From assembly GCF_035083965.1 (NCBI RefSeq), contig NC_089726.1, positions 8,499,501 to 8,563,500 on the forward strand: a DNA stretch of 64,000 bases, read 5' to 3'. Below, in pieces: positions 1 to 11,971 of the stretch. Both the position numbers and the translations under genes were made by a program. This DNA comes from Branchiostoma lanceolatum (taxonomy: Eukaryota; Chordata; Leptocardii; Amphioxiformes; Branchiostomatidae). Position 1 is the first letter of the stretch. Every line of letters begins with the position of its first letter. Below the pieces are notes generated by a model, which saw only the letters and a program-made list of their open reading frames with translations, was not told the DNA's origin and did no database searches.

Positions 1-965
1 GCATAAAACCTGAAGAGGTGCCTGAACAATGCTTGGGGATTCATAACAAAGGTGATTGCAATCTATTACGTGAAAATATAATAGCGAAGTGCGAGGAGTC
101 AAATAAGGACTTTGACAATGCCACCATTGGTGCCCTTTATATTCACAAAATCTTATGCCCCATGGTCAAACTATACAACTCAACTCCAGAGCTCTTTGCC
201 CCAAAAGAAAACGACCTGAAGAAACAAGTCCCCATACCGTTCTGCGTCCTCGACATCTGCTCGGTGATAGAAGGAATAAAGTACATAGTTGGCGAGGGGG
301 AGGGCAGTGATCCGTGCAATCCCTTCTTTAAAGGAGAGCTCAGCCACTATTACAAGTTTAAGGAGATCTGGAAAGGGAGAAAATTGAAGGAGAGGGCCAA
401 CAGTGACAGTGCTGCAGATGAAGATCCATCTTTCCCCCTGTGTGGGAAAGAACGTTGTCAAAAGAATTATAGCTTCAGCGGTGATAAAATACCCTTCCAG
501 GAAGAAGGAGTGTGGCCGACTGTCGTGAACCCCAACACATCGAAGTATCCACAAGGATCATTGGTTCGCATTCTGTCCGACAGCTTCAACCAGAAGTACA
601 CCAACCTGATGAACTGTCTGCACAAGGTTTACAACGGCAATCCTGGCCTCTTCCTTCAGTGTTACTCCCTGATGACGTCTCTGACTGTAGATGCTAAGAG
701 ACTTGTCCAGACCCCCATATACCCTGGTGGACCGCATGGTGCCCCGACTTTCGAGTGGCAGAGCTCGAAATCAACAGTTTCCCAATGGCCAGTGACCACC
801 AACATTTCTCTCGGGCCAAATCAATGTGCGCTTGGGGACAATTTTGGAACAACGGAAAAAATCCCAAGTTCCAGTGCAAGCCCAAACTTTCAGTTCGGCA
901 GAAAATATATTCCTTTTATTCTTTTCCACCAAATTTCTATTTACGTGGCAAAAATAATGTTGTAA
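1..965 (+). CDS. Ferritin-like domain protein (VioB / iminophenyl-pyruvate dimer synthase type), 3' part
   Basis: The reading frame is open from the first base of the window (no start seen; the first in-frame Met-like codon is GTG at 18) to a TAA at 963-965, so the 5' end lies outside. The encoded stretch contains FFKGELSHYYKFKEIWKGR, followed by a WPTVVNP...YPQGS segment, a helix FNQKYTNLMNCL and an ending PTFEW. From memory of the family this matches the ferritin-like domain of VioB-type imine dimer synthases, where Glu/His residues of the four-helix bundle bind iron. In bacteria these enzymes couple oxidised amino-acid imines; the substrate of an animal copy is unknown. The last ~65 codons (after about 768) show no family similarity and could be 3' read-through of a true exon end. 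The single long exon and a family best known from bacteria and fungi hint at horizontal acquisition, but this is inference. Confidence 0.6.
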   Translation, partial: IKPEEVPEQCLGIHNKGDCNLLRENIIAKCEESNKDFDNATIGALYIHKILCPMVKLYNSTPELFAPKENDLKKQVPIPFCVLDICSVIEGIKYIVGEGEGSDPCNPFFKGELSHYYKFKEIWKGRKLKERANSDSAADEDPSFPLCGKERCQKNYSFSGDKIPFQEEGVWPTVVNPNTSKYPQGSLVRILSDSFNQKYTNLMNCLHKVYNGNPGLFLQCYSLMTSLTVDAKRLVQTPIYPGGPHGAPTFEWQSSKSTVSQWPVTTNISLGPNQCALGDNFGTTEKIPSSSASPNFQFGRKYIPFILFHQISIYVAKIML

Positions 966-2096
966 AATGATTTTTCTGCTGACAATCTAAATGGTACCCA
1001 CTAGTCCCGTGCGCATCAAAAAGGATTGAGTATTCTACTAAATTGCCCAGGTGATCCTCTATTTTCTAATTATTCAAACAACCTCAGCCTATGCCTGAAT
1101 ACAATGCACCTGACAAGGCCTGACAAAAGTTAGGTTTAATACACAAAGAATGTCAGGGGGTTAAGAAAAATTTGTCTTATCATGTGTTCCTTTATCTTAT
1201 TAACAACTGGCCTTCTTATTGTGCTTAACCCCCCTCATTCATGCCAAAAATATTCACGATGAAGGAAGTGAGAATACGTACTATAGGGAATACATGGGTA
1301 AGGTCTGCATGGGTTTAGTGAGTTACATATTGTTTCACAAAACACACCTTGTGTAATTCACCACAAGCGGAATTCTGTAAAAGGTTGGCTGATTATGTAT
1401 TCATTGATACATAATCTAGTGGAAATTAAGACTCCCTTCTAGAGTTTAGGACCCCTTTAAGCTAATAATGATTCTTTTTAGATATTGGGACATTATGTCC
1501 TTTTTTATGTTTTTATTTATCTCATCTGATTTATCTGGTTGTATAAAATTTCAACATTGGTGTCATATAACAATCCAATATGGGCTTGGGGAAGCCATAT
1601 TATGCATGAAACAATAATTACGTAATACTATTCATTCATTCATTTATTCTTCTTTAATGGGTTTAATAAAGCATAATTTCTGTTCTTCTATTGATATATT
1701 TTTGTGTTATAATATTAATTTTACTCCTAGTCCTTCAGAAATGGCTAGTAGCATACACCATATGACTATGAGGGAAATGGAAATACATATTAAATGTATA
1801 TTGTTTTTGCTCACTAATCTTCTTCTGTTTTTTATTGATTCTCATGACTACAGGTACAATTAAGTATTTACATCTTCTGGTATTTATCAGCACAAATTGC
1901 TGACCCAACCGACTTCAAGGATATGAAAACTTGAGAAGTAAAAGTGATCTCCAACCACCACATGCTATCACCGTCATTATCAGCTCACTGACGACATCTA
2001 GTGAGATCAAGTTGAACTGCATCTACTATACTATAAGTTGTATACGGTGTACTGCCAAAGGCAAATGTATGTACCTCAGTGACAGAACTGACTCAC
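966..2096. other. AT-rich stretch without recognised gene
   Basis: No exon with conserved protein character was found on either strand. In particular, the expected next AMT exons (a GYTGEDG-type segment) are not visible on the minus strand. Short frames at 1657-1863 and 1931-2122 have no coding character. Confidence 0.5.
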
Positions 2097-4235
2097 CTTG
2101 TAATGCAAGGAGACCAAACTGATCCTGGATGACCTCTACTGCTGCATCATGACGTTGGGCCTGAAACTCTGCACACTGGTTCTAAAAACGAAGATAGACA
2201 CGAATGTACTCGTCTTGAAATACAAACACAGCCAACTACAGTAGGATATTGACGATAAACAATAATAATGTCAAATGAGTTTGTCACTCTACTCCTTAAA
2301 TGTAACCACTCCCACTGCTTTCACATGCAACTTGCAATTTGCAGAAAAAGAAGTATCTTTAGCCCTGCATTCCAACACCTCTGTAACTAGAATATTCTTC
2401 AATCAGGGACATATTTTCAAAGGTAACAAACACGTACCTCCAAATTTTCGACCACTATACGTCTTGATCATGGAGTGATCTGGTCTCGCAAGAACACGAG
2501 ACTAGGATGAGACTTGCGAAAATCTTCCGGCCTCCCCAGCCTCCTTACAAAGCAGGCGTAAGTAGGCCTTGGGCAGCTCCCAACCTTTGATACGGTTCAT
2601 ACCACCCTGTTCCAACTGGATTTGGACTGCCTCTTCCTAGTTTTCTCGTCCTAGTCTCGTGTTCTCGCGAGACTAGGTCACTCCGTGAAAAGACATACAG
2701 TAGACGTCGAAAATTTGGAGGTTACTCGTTTGTTGCCTTTGAAAATATGTCACTGATTGAAGAATATTCTAGTAACTGTAATCATGTGTGACTGATGAAT
2801 CTCTTCAACGATATACCAACACCTCTGTTATGAGTTACAGCTTTTTCTTTAACCTAATCCAGGGTTGGACAAGTCCATTGGGTTGATTACCTTGGGTAAG
2901 TGAAAGCGCTGATCGGGCCAGTGCAATTTTGTGAATTTTTCCATGGGTAGATAGTGACAATGAAAAGGTGGTTTGCGCCAGTAGATTTTTTTTATGTACT
3001 TGTCCTATTGGTCAAGTGATTTAAAAACAACAACTTATATCTGGGCTCATGAGTCATATCTGTACCTTGACCATGTGTGTATTATGTCATGCTGCCCCTA
3101 CGGCTGAATACATGTAGCTATGGGAAGGACAGACGGATGGGTGGGTGGATAGATGGATGGATACGTCATTGTCAGCGAAAGAGTTACCCTTTGGTATATA
3201 TCTACTACTAGTTCTAGTGATATTTTTTATCACCAAACCTGCATGTGAGCGATGTCCTTCTCAGCACACCCAGCATTTGTCACCACGTACAGAAACCCTT
3301 CCGACGTCTTAGACACGATCAAGTCGTCCATGATTCCTCCTCTGTCGTTAGTAAACAAGGTCAAGGTCCCCTGGTTCTCCCGCAACCCCGCGATGTCCCC
3401 GACGGTCAACGACTCGATGAATTTGACCCCGTCCCTGCCGTGGATCCGACTCTGGACCATGTGCGAGACGTCGAAGATGGAAGCGTTGGCACGGGTGTGG
3501 AGGTGAGAAGCGCCGATGCCATCTTTGTACTGCACGGGCATGGACCAACCGGTGAAGTCCACCATCCTGCCACCATGTTCATTGTGGAAGTCATATAGGG
3601 GCGTCTTTTTGAGCTCAGCCTGAAGAACAACAAAGGAGAAGCTTACAATGAGTACAGGGTTAAACTTCACATTTATCTGATCATAAACTAGCTCTTTTGG
3701 TAAATCATACTAAATATGAATGCTTGTCTTGTTGACAATTTCTCTCAATCTAAAAATACAGCACATGTATAATTTTGCAAATAATCAAGTAAGCTTCAGC
3801 ACACTTTTTATAAAAGTTTTTAAAAACATTTCCTGTGTATAATTGCCCTTAGGGTCTTCTAAAATGACAGTACAAAAGTGATTTTCATTTTCTATACAAA
3901 TAAATTTAGGACAGCACAAACTACATGCATGCCACTTTATGACATTGCCACTGTTGACATTGACCTTCTTGAGATCAATGATTCATAATCAGGCTACCCT
4001 GTAATTCCCTTTTATACCATATGTTCTTCACGTGTTGAACACATGCGTTTCTAGTTGTCTGTACTACAATAAAACGTGTTTTCCCCGCCCCCTTTCTTCC
4101 GTAACCTTGTAGAATAAAAACCATACAGACCTCTGACGACAACGATCTTGCACAGAATACTGTTGTTGCACGTTTAGGTATGCGTCTCAGTTGTGGGAGT
4201 CGCGCACACGCCCGAAAAACGGTTGTCAGTGTCAT
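2097..4235 (-). CDS. AMT: Aminomethyltransferase (glycine cleavage T-protein), first three exons
   Basis: Exons (minus strand): 4131-4235 (35 codons), 3239-3619 (127 codons) and 2097-2181 (85 bp, ends in phase 1), joined by GT-AG sites with matching phases, giving 190 residues. Exon 1 encodes an Arg/Ala-rich presequence ([19 protein letters not shown]...) typical of mitochondrial import. Exon 2 starts [20 protein letters not shown] and contains FDVSHM, the folate-binding N-terminal half of GcvT proteins, and [18 protein letters not shown]. Exon 3 ([10 protein letters not shown]...LLALQ) continues the same domain. T-protein transfers the methylene of aminomethylated H-protein to tetrahydrofolate in mitochondria. 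The family is about 400 residues, so the second half is missing here: it lies left of the window or the gene is broken. Divergent to ING3 with 461 bp between start codons. Confidence 0.9.
2381..2785. repeat. Foldback element in AMT intron 2
   Basis: Left arm about 2381-2510 and right arm about 2640-2785 are inverted copies. For example, AATATTCTTCAATCAG near 2391 reappears as its complement near 2756, and both arms carry CGAGACTAGG-type sequence facing the centre. The unpaired centre is about 130 bp. It looks like a non-autonomous DNA transposon or MITE; no protein is encoded. Confidence 0.7.
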
Positions 4236-4696
4236 TTTGGGGTGAAAAACTGCAATAATCGGTCTAACAAACTCACGGAAAAAACAGGAACAGCAAAATG
4301 ACCGCGGCTAGCATACGCATGCGCAGTGGGAGATTCTCCAGGTCATAGGTCATCACATAAGCCAGACGTGCTTCTGTGTGGAGCCATTTGATTGGTTAAA
4401 CTGGAGTAAATAAACATTATTGTACACCACAAATCTCTCTAAAAGTAGAGATATCCCCATCTCTTCCAGGGTGTAGATCCTCTGAAATATATGTAGAATA
4501 AGTTTCATTCTTGATTTTGGGAACATAAACGGAATTATAGTATTTTTAGTAATTTGAGTTGAAACAGACGTTTTGAATTCTAGCCAATCACAGAGAAGGT
4601 GACACTGCAGCAGAAGCCTGGGGAGTCGAGGAGCGAGAGTTGAAATTTCCTTTCCGCCATTACTGAGACGATCGAGCGCAGAGAAACCCCTTCAAA
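4236..4696. promoter_or_regulatory. Bidirectional promoter region AMT / ING3
   Basis: The 461 bp between the divergent start codons of AMT (4235, minus) and ING3 (4697, plus) must contain both transcription starts unless upstream exons exist. It has a TATA-less look and a CCGCCATT (YY1-like, reverse) at about 4654 close to the ING3 start. The arrangement fits co-used housekeeping promoters; the exact sites cannot be seen. Confidence 0.5.
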
Positions 4697-7600
4697 ATGT
4701 TGTACTTAGAAGACTATCTCGAGAGTAAGACGACTCCTAATATACCAGATTCGATTCATAAGACATCCATCTTGCAATTCTGTGGAAAATTTCCCCATCG
4801 TTTGGCCGTTTGACCGATATTTTCTTGCCCTTTTGTTGTTGCAGTGATCGAGACCCTGCCTCAGGACCTCAGGGACCGGTTCACGGAGATGCGCGAGATG
4901 GACCTGCAAGTGCAAAGTGGGTAACCGCTCTGAACGCGCTTTTCAACAATTTCACCATTTTTCTTTCATTTAGTATGATGAAATATGAACTTTTCTGGCA
5001 TTTTCTCTCGTTTTAGATGCAATGGACACGTTGGAGGAGCGGGTAAAAACGCTTTTTGCCAACGCTAAGAAGATGAAACCGGAAGCGCGGGACGAACAGT
5101 TTGAGAAGATTCGGCAGGTGAGTTGTTGCCATGGCAACAGATGGAGAGCGGATGAAATTTCGGGAAATGATGATAAGCTTTTCAAAGGATCTTGTTATCT
5201 CAAGTTATTTTTTTCATGTAATAACATCTTTTAACAATTGTTTTACAGGATTATTATAAGGCACTCGAGGATGCAGATGAAAAAGTTCAGCTTGCCAACC
5301 AAATCTATGATTTGGTAAGTTTGTCAGATAATTCTACTTTTGTTAACTTTTCACAGGTTTTCATGAATTTTTTCCTCTCAATTATGATGAATTAAGATGG
5401 AGACTCAATTAGATTTTCAGCATTTGACTAATTTGCATATCACATATTTTAGGACTAGCTTCTTTACAGCTATAGTCACTAAGCATACAAAGAAAGAAAT
5501 GGGAAGAAGTAATGGTTTGTTTTACTATGTTGTGTTCTATCCATTAGGTTGACCGGCACTTGCGTAAACTTGACCAAGAACTCCAGAAATTCAAAATGGA
5601 ATTGGAAGCAGACAATGCTGGCATCACAGAAATCTTGGAGAGAAGTAGGTCTTCCTTTCCTTTGTCGGTGCAATTTTACAATGATAAATTTTACTGAATA
5701 TCATACATGTTCAGAGGGCTTGATCTGAGTAATAGAAACAAAGTTCATTGTTGCATAACTTTCATTGACCTGCAGTTTGATCATAACCAGCTAGGGGGCT
5801 CTCTTGTTCATTGGTTCAAATATTTCCCATGTTTATCTTTGCATACCTGTCTCTACCAAGGTTACAACCACTTCCTTGTTGCTTCTTCCTGTTCATTTGA
5901 CTGAAGTGTATTGTTTGATGCGTGACAGGATTTTAAAGTCTCTATTTATGTATGTTTTTCTCTAGGATCCTTGGAGTTGGACAATCCTACGCCATCAGGA
6001 AGTCAACATGGCGGAAAACCTAAGACTGAAAGTAAGCCCATGTCTTTTTTTAACATTTTCCCTGCTGCCTTACCCTAACAGATATGCCCTTAATATAACC
6101 ATTTGCAACCTCATGGGATATGAGCTGCTTGCAGGAAACTATTTAAATATCTTACACATTTCAATTTACTCTCATAACTCCAGAAATAGTCAATCATGTT
6201 CATGCTGATGTGTGGGATGGTCCAAACCTTACAACCCTTACCTTAGGCTACAACTCTTCAGCAAATTGAAGTTAGTAGCCTCTGGGCGCTTTTCTCCAAC
6301 AAAGGGGTGTTGCCCAGTACCCAATCAAGATCAAGATCAAGCATGCTAACCATATGAATGACATTTCAACATTACATACAAAATATTGATTTGAGTAGAG
6401 TCACATACTAAAAGATTGAGTTGATCTAATTTGCATGCAATGGTGATTGTTTAAAAACATGCCTTTCTTTCCTTGTTTGAAACAGAGAGAAAGTATGTGA
6501 CACAGACAGAGCACCAGCCTGAGAAAAGACCAGCGTCTGACAAGCTGCTGAGAACGTTGACCAATGGGACGCCAGACTCTCCCGTCAGTTATCGTAGCAA
6601 CACATCCACCCCGCCCACTCCTAGTCTCTACCCAAGTCTCCAGCAGCCTTCGCCTGCACTTACTTTGCCCAACCTGGGTAAGCAGAAACCTGTTCTATAT
6701 GGAGGGAGGGGATTTGTTTTGGGCTTATCTGTCTATCTGTGTGTGTTTCTTCAATTCCCAGTATACAGAATGCTGCATCACCATACATCCTTAGTGCTGG
6801 TATTTTTGTGTGGGATTGAGGGACTGCTAGATGTAGCTTTAGAAAGATATGCAAAAGTTTTGTGCACCATGACAATTTGCTTACCATTTGAAGCAGTTAC
6901 AGCATAGGTGCCATGGTTTTCCCTGATTGCACACAGCATGAGAGGTGAATTTAAGTACTATATGGCATTGCAGATGTAAGACAATCGTGCTTCCATTTCA
7001 GGTCAGATTGGTGCAGGAAGTGGTGCTATTGCTGCTGCCGCTGCTCAAGCTGTCAACCAAACACTTCAGGTACACGAATGCAGTTTATCCAGAGTTCTTA
7101 GTTTCTCCTACTTTTGTAGCCAGGTAATAAATCTACATGCTGACATAGACTGCTACAGAACTATAAACTTGAATGATAAGAAGGAGACATGTTCAGCAGA
7201 TGTCTCTGACATAAAGTTCTGGAGCACTTATTTCACATTGTTGTAGAACCAAGATGAGAAGTTTAAAAGAACTCTGGTAAATGAACGCTATGTGGATTTT
7301 ATTGATGTGAGGTAGATGTGTATTTTCAACGCAAGGTACGCAAGGTTGTCTTAATTTCTGTGAATGCCTTCCCAACTTCTCTTCGCCACAGATGCAACAG
7401 GGACGTCGCACCTCCAGCCTTAAGACCACGTATGAAGTGATGAAGAATGCCAACCTGACCAACTTAGGACTAGACTTCAACCTGGGGACCAACTACGGAG
7501 TCACAGCACAAGCCAACTCTCCCAGCATCTCTACTGCTGACACCAGCAGGTCTCAGAGAACACAGAAAAAGTGAGCAGCTTTTACATTCCAGGCAGTTGC

Positions 7601-9384
7601 TTCCGTCCAAAAGGGCATATAATGCATTGTCTAATTGATAAATCTAACAGTGATGTTGTGGACTGCTAGGGTCTACTATGGATTTTTGAATAAATTTGCT
7701 GTATTGTTGCCCGGGGCTGTCTCCAGCACCCGACCCTCAATCCTGGGACGGAAATTTGCTTGTTGGAACAGACTTGCTTGTTCAAGCCGCCCGTGCCAAA
7801 AAAATCTGAACTGAAATAGATGTGATAAAAATTCATTTTTGTAAGCTTAAGATGACAGCTTTAACAGCGAAAATTGATAACATGGGCTCCCAAACAATGA
7901 GGGGGACGGAAAAAAATTTAATATTTAAAGCTGGAGACAGTCCTGGATGTGCCTGCTATTTGAGAAATTTTGTGGATCCGTGGACTGGAGTTTGATCCTC
8001 GGCTCGGCCCCCAGCTCAGACGTGTTGTAAGGGATTGTATTTGTCATTTCGGATGGTGACGTAAAGCCGTTGGCACCGTGTATGACTATGAGGGAGCTTG
8101 AGGTGTAAGCCTCAAGCTTCAAACCTCTGCACCTAAAAGAACCCAACACACTTATCGAGAAGAGTAGGGATGACCTGGTGTGCTTGACTTACAACGCAAG
8201 CCGTAGTGAAGCCAAATTGCACTACTACTGGCTACTTGAAAAAAAAAAATACATGTGGCTTTACCCTGGCCTGTCTCTCTTCACAGAACACCAAAAGCTG
8301 CAGCAGCTGCAGCTGCGCCCGCCGCCTCCACAGCTGTGCCACCGCCCGCACCTGTGGAGACCTTCCAGCCTCAGGCCACCATCATAGAAGAACCCGCTAC
8401 GTCGTCCATGGACTGGACCTTCGACCCCAATGAACCAAGATACTGTATATGTAATCAGGTGAATACAGCTGTGGTCTTTGTATTTATTGCTTTGCATTTA
8501 GTGTTGTATTGATTATGTTGTGTTATATGTAGTGCACAACACCAGCACATGCTGCCTGGTTCTCCACATTGTATTGTGTTGTTGCAATTCAAGTATAGTC
8601 AAGGTCTTGTTGCCCTGTTTTCTTTTCTACAATGTTATAAAAAATGGATACATTCGTACATGCTCTCAATAAATAGGAAACAAGAAGAAACTCACAAAAA
8701 AATCTAATAGTATTTGTCACTGTTCTTTACTGTGTTTTATTTTGATTTAAGCTTTTATTAAAGATGTGTTTCCTTGTCCTCAGGTGTCCTATGGAGACAT
8801 GGTGGGCTGTGACAATGAAGATGTGAGTACCTTGTTTATTTTCCTCCATGCTACAGTACCATCATTAAATTTCCCATAGTAGGTTCAAGGTTGACTAGAT
8901 GGACACCTCTGCCTATGAAGATTATCACCTTCACCAAGAAGGTTATATTTTCAGTTCCGTTTGTTGGTGGGTGAGTGGTTGGTCTTGTTGGTCTTCTTCT
9001 CGGTTCACCACTTCAGTCTGCTACACTCTCACTCGTCTTGGTAAACAGCATATATATAACTCGAGAAGCTGTAGATGGATATTTGTGTGTGTGTGTGTGT
9101 GGGGGGGGGGATATTTGTAATGTGAGGTGTTAGCTAGACAAAGGACAAGTTTGACTTTAGACCCCCAATGGCTTTCTATAGTACTGCAGCAACTTCTGGC
9201 TTTGATGTCTCATATTTTTGTTGTTGTTGTTATCAACAATGTGACTAACATTCTTTCCTGTTTGCAGTGTCCGATCGAGTGGTTCCACTACGGCTGTGTT
9301 GGCATCTCCGAGCCGCCCAAGGGGAAATGGTACTGCCCACAATGCACTGCTGCTATGAAGAGGAGGGGGGTCAAACAGAAGTGA
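4697..9384 (+). CDS. ING3: Inhibitor of growth protein 3
   Basis: Twelve exons with consistent GT-AG phases: 4697-4724, 4845-4916, 5017-5117, 5249-5314, 5548-5644, 5966-6031, 6486-6677, 7002-7069, 7392-7570, 8287-8458, 8784-8822, 9268-9384 (TGA), giving 398 residues; human ING3 is 418. Residues 1 to ~104 are the ING dimerisation helix bundle (MLYLEDYLE..., VDRHLRKLDQEL, ADNAGITEILE). A low-complexity Ser/Pro/Ala middle follows, with a GAGSGAIAAAAAQAV block and the conserved QGRRTSSLK. The C-terminal PHD finger has C343, C345, C356, C361, H367, C370, C383, C386, plus D352, M353 and W365 that form the H3K4me3 pocket in ING proteins. ING3 is the histone-reading subunit of the NuA4/TIP60 acetyltransferase in the nucleus. 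Intron 9 holds a SINE. The start is the first ATG in a frame that reproduces the family N-terminus. Confidence 0.96.
7925..8175 (+). mobile_element. SINE copy (family A) in ING3 intron 9
   Basis: Carries an RNA polymerase III B-box-like GAGTTTGATCC near 7988, then GTAAGGGATTG and TTTCGGATGGTGACG, and a 3' part with AAAGAACCCA and TCGAGAAGAGTAGGG. The same order of blocks occurs on the minus strand at about 24140-24350, so the family is defined by two copies in this window. The tRNA-like head suggests a tRNA-derived SINE. Confidence 0.75.
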
Positions 9385-10400
9385 TTCAGCAAAATATGCA
9401 ATGCATAGGACCTGTAAGATACGAAAAGTGTGACCTCAGTCCCTTGCCCTGGTTGACCTGTAATGTTTGCGATGGTGTTATGTGAATTGCTGTGGCGGTG
9501 AACAGAAAGAAAGGCCAAGAAGAGGAGAAGCAAAGTTGGCCGTGAGCGCTGCATAGGTGTAGAATGGGCATGACAAGTTTGAGATATTAGTCAGGTATCT
9601 TGAAGTGGTCTAGCCTGAGTGGCATCCTAGTTAGCTCAGGGCTCCCATACTCTCCCTTGTTGGTGAAAGGAGAGTATGGGGGCCCTGGAATTAACTAGGA
9701 TGACACTCAATGCTAGAAGTGGACATCAGATAGAAGACTTTAGTTCACAGCAGTACAACCTTTATGTTTGACACTTGGTCACCATCTTTAAGTTGAAGTG
9801 TCGTACCTTGAAAAAAAAAAATGTATGTTCTAACTTGAAAGTCATTTCAAGCTTGTACTTCTAACAAGGATGTCTTCCGCTTAAAATCCCTCCTGTTTTT
9901 GGGCAGCATTGACCATTGACAGATGACATGCCAAGAGTCTTAGCACTGCTTCGCCTACTTGTGCAGACTGGATAGCAACTGACAGCAAGTAAAAATATGG
10001 ATAGTTGAAATGCTTGTGCAACAGCAACAGCTGATTCATTCTTACAGCACATCAGAAAAACAATATAGAACAAGATGGTGGTAACACAATTATTTGTTAC
10101 CATATCAGAATTGTGTAGACCTTTTTTGCAGTCTACAATGCCTAAGTAACAAAATAAGCATACGGCCAATCTAGCATATGTTTTTTTTTTGCTATAGCCT
10201 AACACGAAAACGAAGGTGTGGAGAATGCTTTAAGGAGTAAGTATAACAGTTCAGTGCAATGGAAGTGTACATAAAATACCTTTATTTCAACTGGAAGAAT
10301 GTATAATGTAGTCTTTCCTCACAGATGTGTTGCAGTAACGTCAGACTAGATACCAAACCATTTCCAAACATTTTTATTGTGAAAGTAAAAGATACCAAGA
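9385..10400 (+). other. ING3 3' flank, probable 3' UTR
   Basis: Non-coding AT-rich sequence after the ING3 stop, interrupted by a palindromic MITE (9611-9715). No convincing exon on either strand. The end of the transcript cannot be placed from sequence alone. Confidence 0.4.
9611..9715. mobile_element. Palindromic MITE, copy 1 of the TAGCCTGRGT family
   Basis: Starts TAGCCTGAGTGGCATCC, folds back through CTCCCATACTCTCC / GGAGAGTATGGG and ends GGATGACACTCAATGCTA. Nearly the whole 105 bp is one imperfect hairpin. Ends match copies at 30535, 38775, 40659, 49279 and 52161. Confidence 0.7.
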
Positions 10401-11313
10401 TGAAGTGGCTGCTTCTGTCTCTTTTTGTGTTGCCATCTTGAAAATGTATAATCTGCTACTAGAAATCACAACGAAGCCACTCAAAGGTTTTGATATGCTG
10501 GTCCAAAATAAGTCATAGATCCTCGGTAATTGTAACAGCAGTATTCTTCTAGAAATATTGTGGGATACATTTTCCTGTTTTTGTATATATGGTACTCAAA
10601 TGTTGACAAAAAATTGACATACACTTTAAATACAGCTCCAGTATGTCAAAGCAAATTCCTACATTGGCACTAAATAACACTTTGCACTTTCATGTACACA
10701 ATCCACATACCAGTAAGTCATAAAATCACAAATATTATTCACACCTCACCAAAATGTATTCAAAAGATATCCCAACAAAACAGCTCCAAATTACATATTC
10801 CTTCAAAGTCAACAAAGTATTCTATGAAAATACAAGGGCGACATTTAACACTCAATCTTATCCTGATGCATACAACCTTTGCAGAGAGAAAGACAGGCAA
10901 CTTTTCTACGAAGAATAGAAATGTAATGGTGTTGATGAAATTGCTAGATATATTCTTTTAAGCACATAATATTGCCGACTACATGTATTTCTAAAGACAT
11001 AAAGTAGAGGAAAATATTTGATATGTAAAATCCTGTAGACAAATTTAGAGAACAATTTCATTTTTCAAACAGCAAGCCTTGTTGGGTAGATTATTTACTA
11101 CAAGGCTTATGATTAGTTCTCTTAGACAATCATGCACGTATGAATACAGATCAAAAAGATATAATGTTCGAATCACTGTTTAGCTTCGGTGACGTGCTTT
11201 CTGTGACCAGTGCAGAAAAGCAAGGCATGTTTAGTCCAAAATCACCGGTGGACATAAACATCTATATCTGCGTCTTCTACTAAATCTATATTTTGAATAA
11301 ACCTTAGCACAAC
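10401..11313. other. Intergenic, no gene seen
   Basis: AT-rich DNA between the ING3 3' flank and the Penelope-like insertion. The open frame at 10692-10961 has no recognisable domain or splice context. Confidence 0.5.
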
Positions 11314-11411
11314 ATGCTATATACGCATAATGAAAGCTCATCTGTGTTGGTAGTTATCATAATACAATGCTAAACTTTCTTCCAACACTAAGGTATTCAC
11401 GGATCGAATTT

Positions 11412-11440
11412 TCGACGACCACTGTCGCCTTCTTCAGAAT
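11412..11440 (-). ncRNA. Hammerhead-ribozyme-like core, left arm
   Basis: On the minus strand: CTGAAGA, one A, the stem GGCGAC/GTCGTC closed by an AGTG loop, then GAAA. Penelope-like elements are known to carry small hammerhead motifs in their termini. Helix III and helix I are weak when folded by eye, so activity is uncertain. Confidence 0.5.
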
Positions 11441-11943
11441 CAATAATGACCAATCACTGCCGAACGTAAACTCGGGATAGTTACAGACACGTGGCTTTAT
11501 TGACACGTGTAATTGCGGATACGTGACGTCAGCAATTGGTCAAACGTACCACATTCCGTGTCAGGGAGCCACTAGACAAGGGACTTCTACATCGGTGAGA
11601 CAGAACGCTCATTGAGAACTAGATTCCTTGAACACAAACGCCCCAGCTCGCATTCGTCTTAAGTCTCTCAACACATCCACACTGAATCTCCGGGCCATAC
11701 CGTTTCACTGGACAAAGTCAGAATGCTGGACACTGAGCAGGACTACTTTTTCAGAGGTACAAAGGAGGCCATATACATCAGGGCACTCCAGCCGTCACTC
11801 AACAGAGACAGTGGGCGTTATAAACTTCCTGGCAGGTTTGACCAATTGCTGACGTCACGTATCCACAATGACACGTGTCAATAAAGTCACGTCTCTGTAA
11901 CTCTCGCGAGTTTACGTTCGGCAGTGATAGGTCATTATTGATC

Positions 11944-11971
11944 CTGAAGAAGGCGACAGTGGTCGTCGAAA
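11944..11971 (+). ncRNA. Hammerhead-ribozyme-like core, right arm
   Basis: CTGAAGA at 11944-11950, stem II 11952-11967 (GGCGAC, AGTG loop, GTCGTC), GAAA at 11968-11971, followed by ATTCGATC as a possible short helix III and cleavage triplet. Mirror copy of the left-arm motif. Confidence 0.5.

Noticed and set aside
180-554. Minus-strand frame of 124 codons
   Set aside because: Antisense shadow of the ferritin-like coding region.
3245-3598. Plus-strand frame of 117 codons
   Set aside because: Antisense shadow of AMT exon 2, which shows clear T-protein similarity.
8885-9050. Short exon between ING3 exons 11 and 12
   Set aside because: The CACCTTCACCAAGAAGGTTAT block resembles a dispersed repeat, with a related CACCTTCGCCAAAG-like block near 24410, and PHD-finger exons 11 and 12 join directly.
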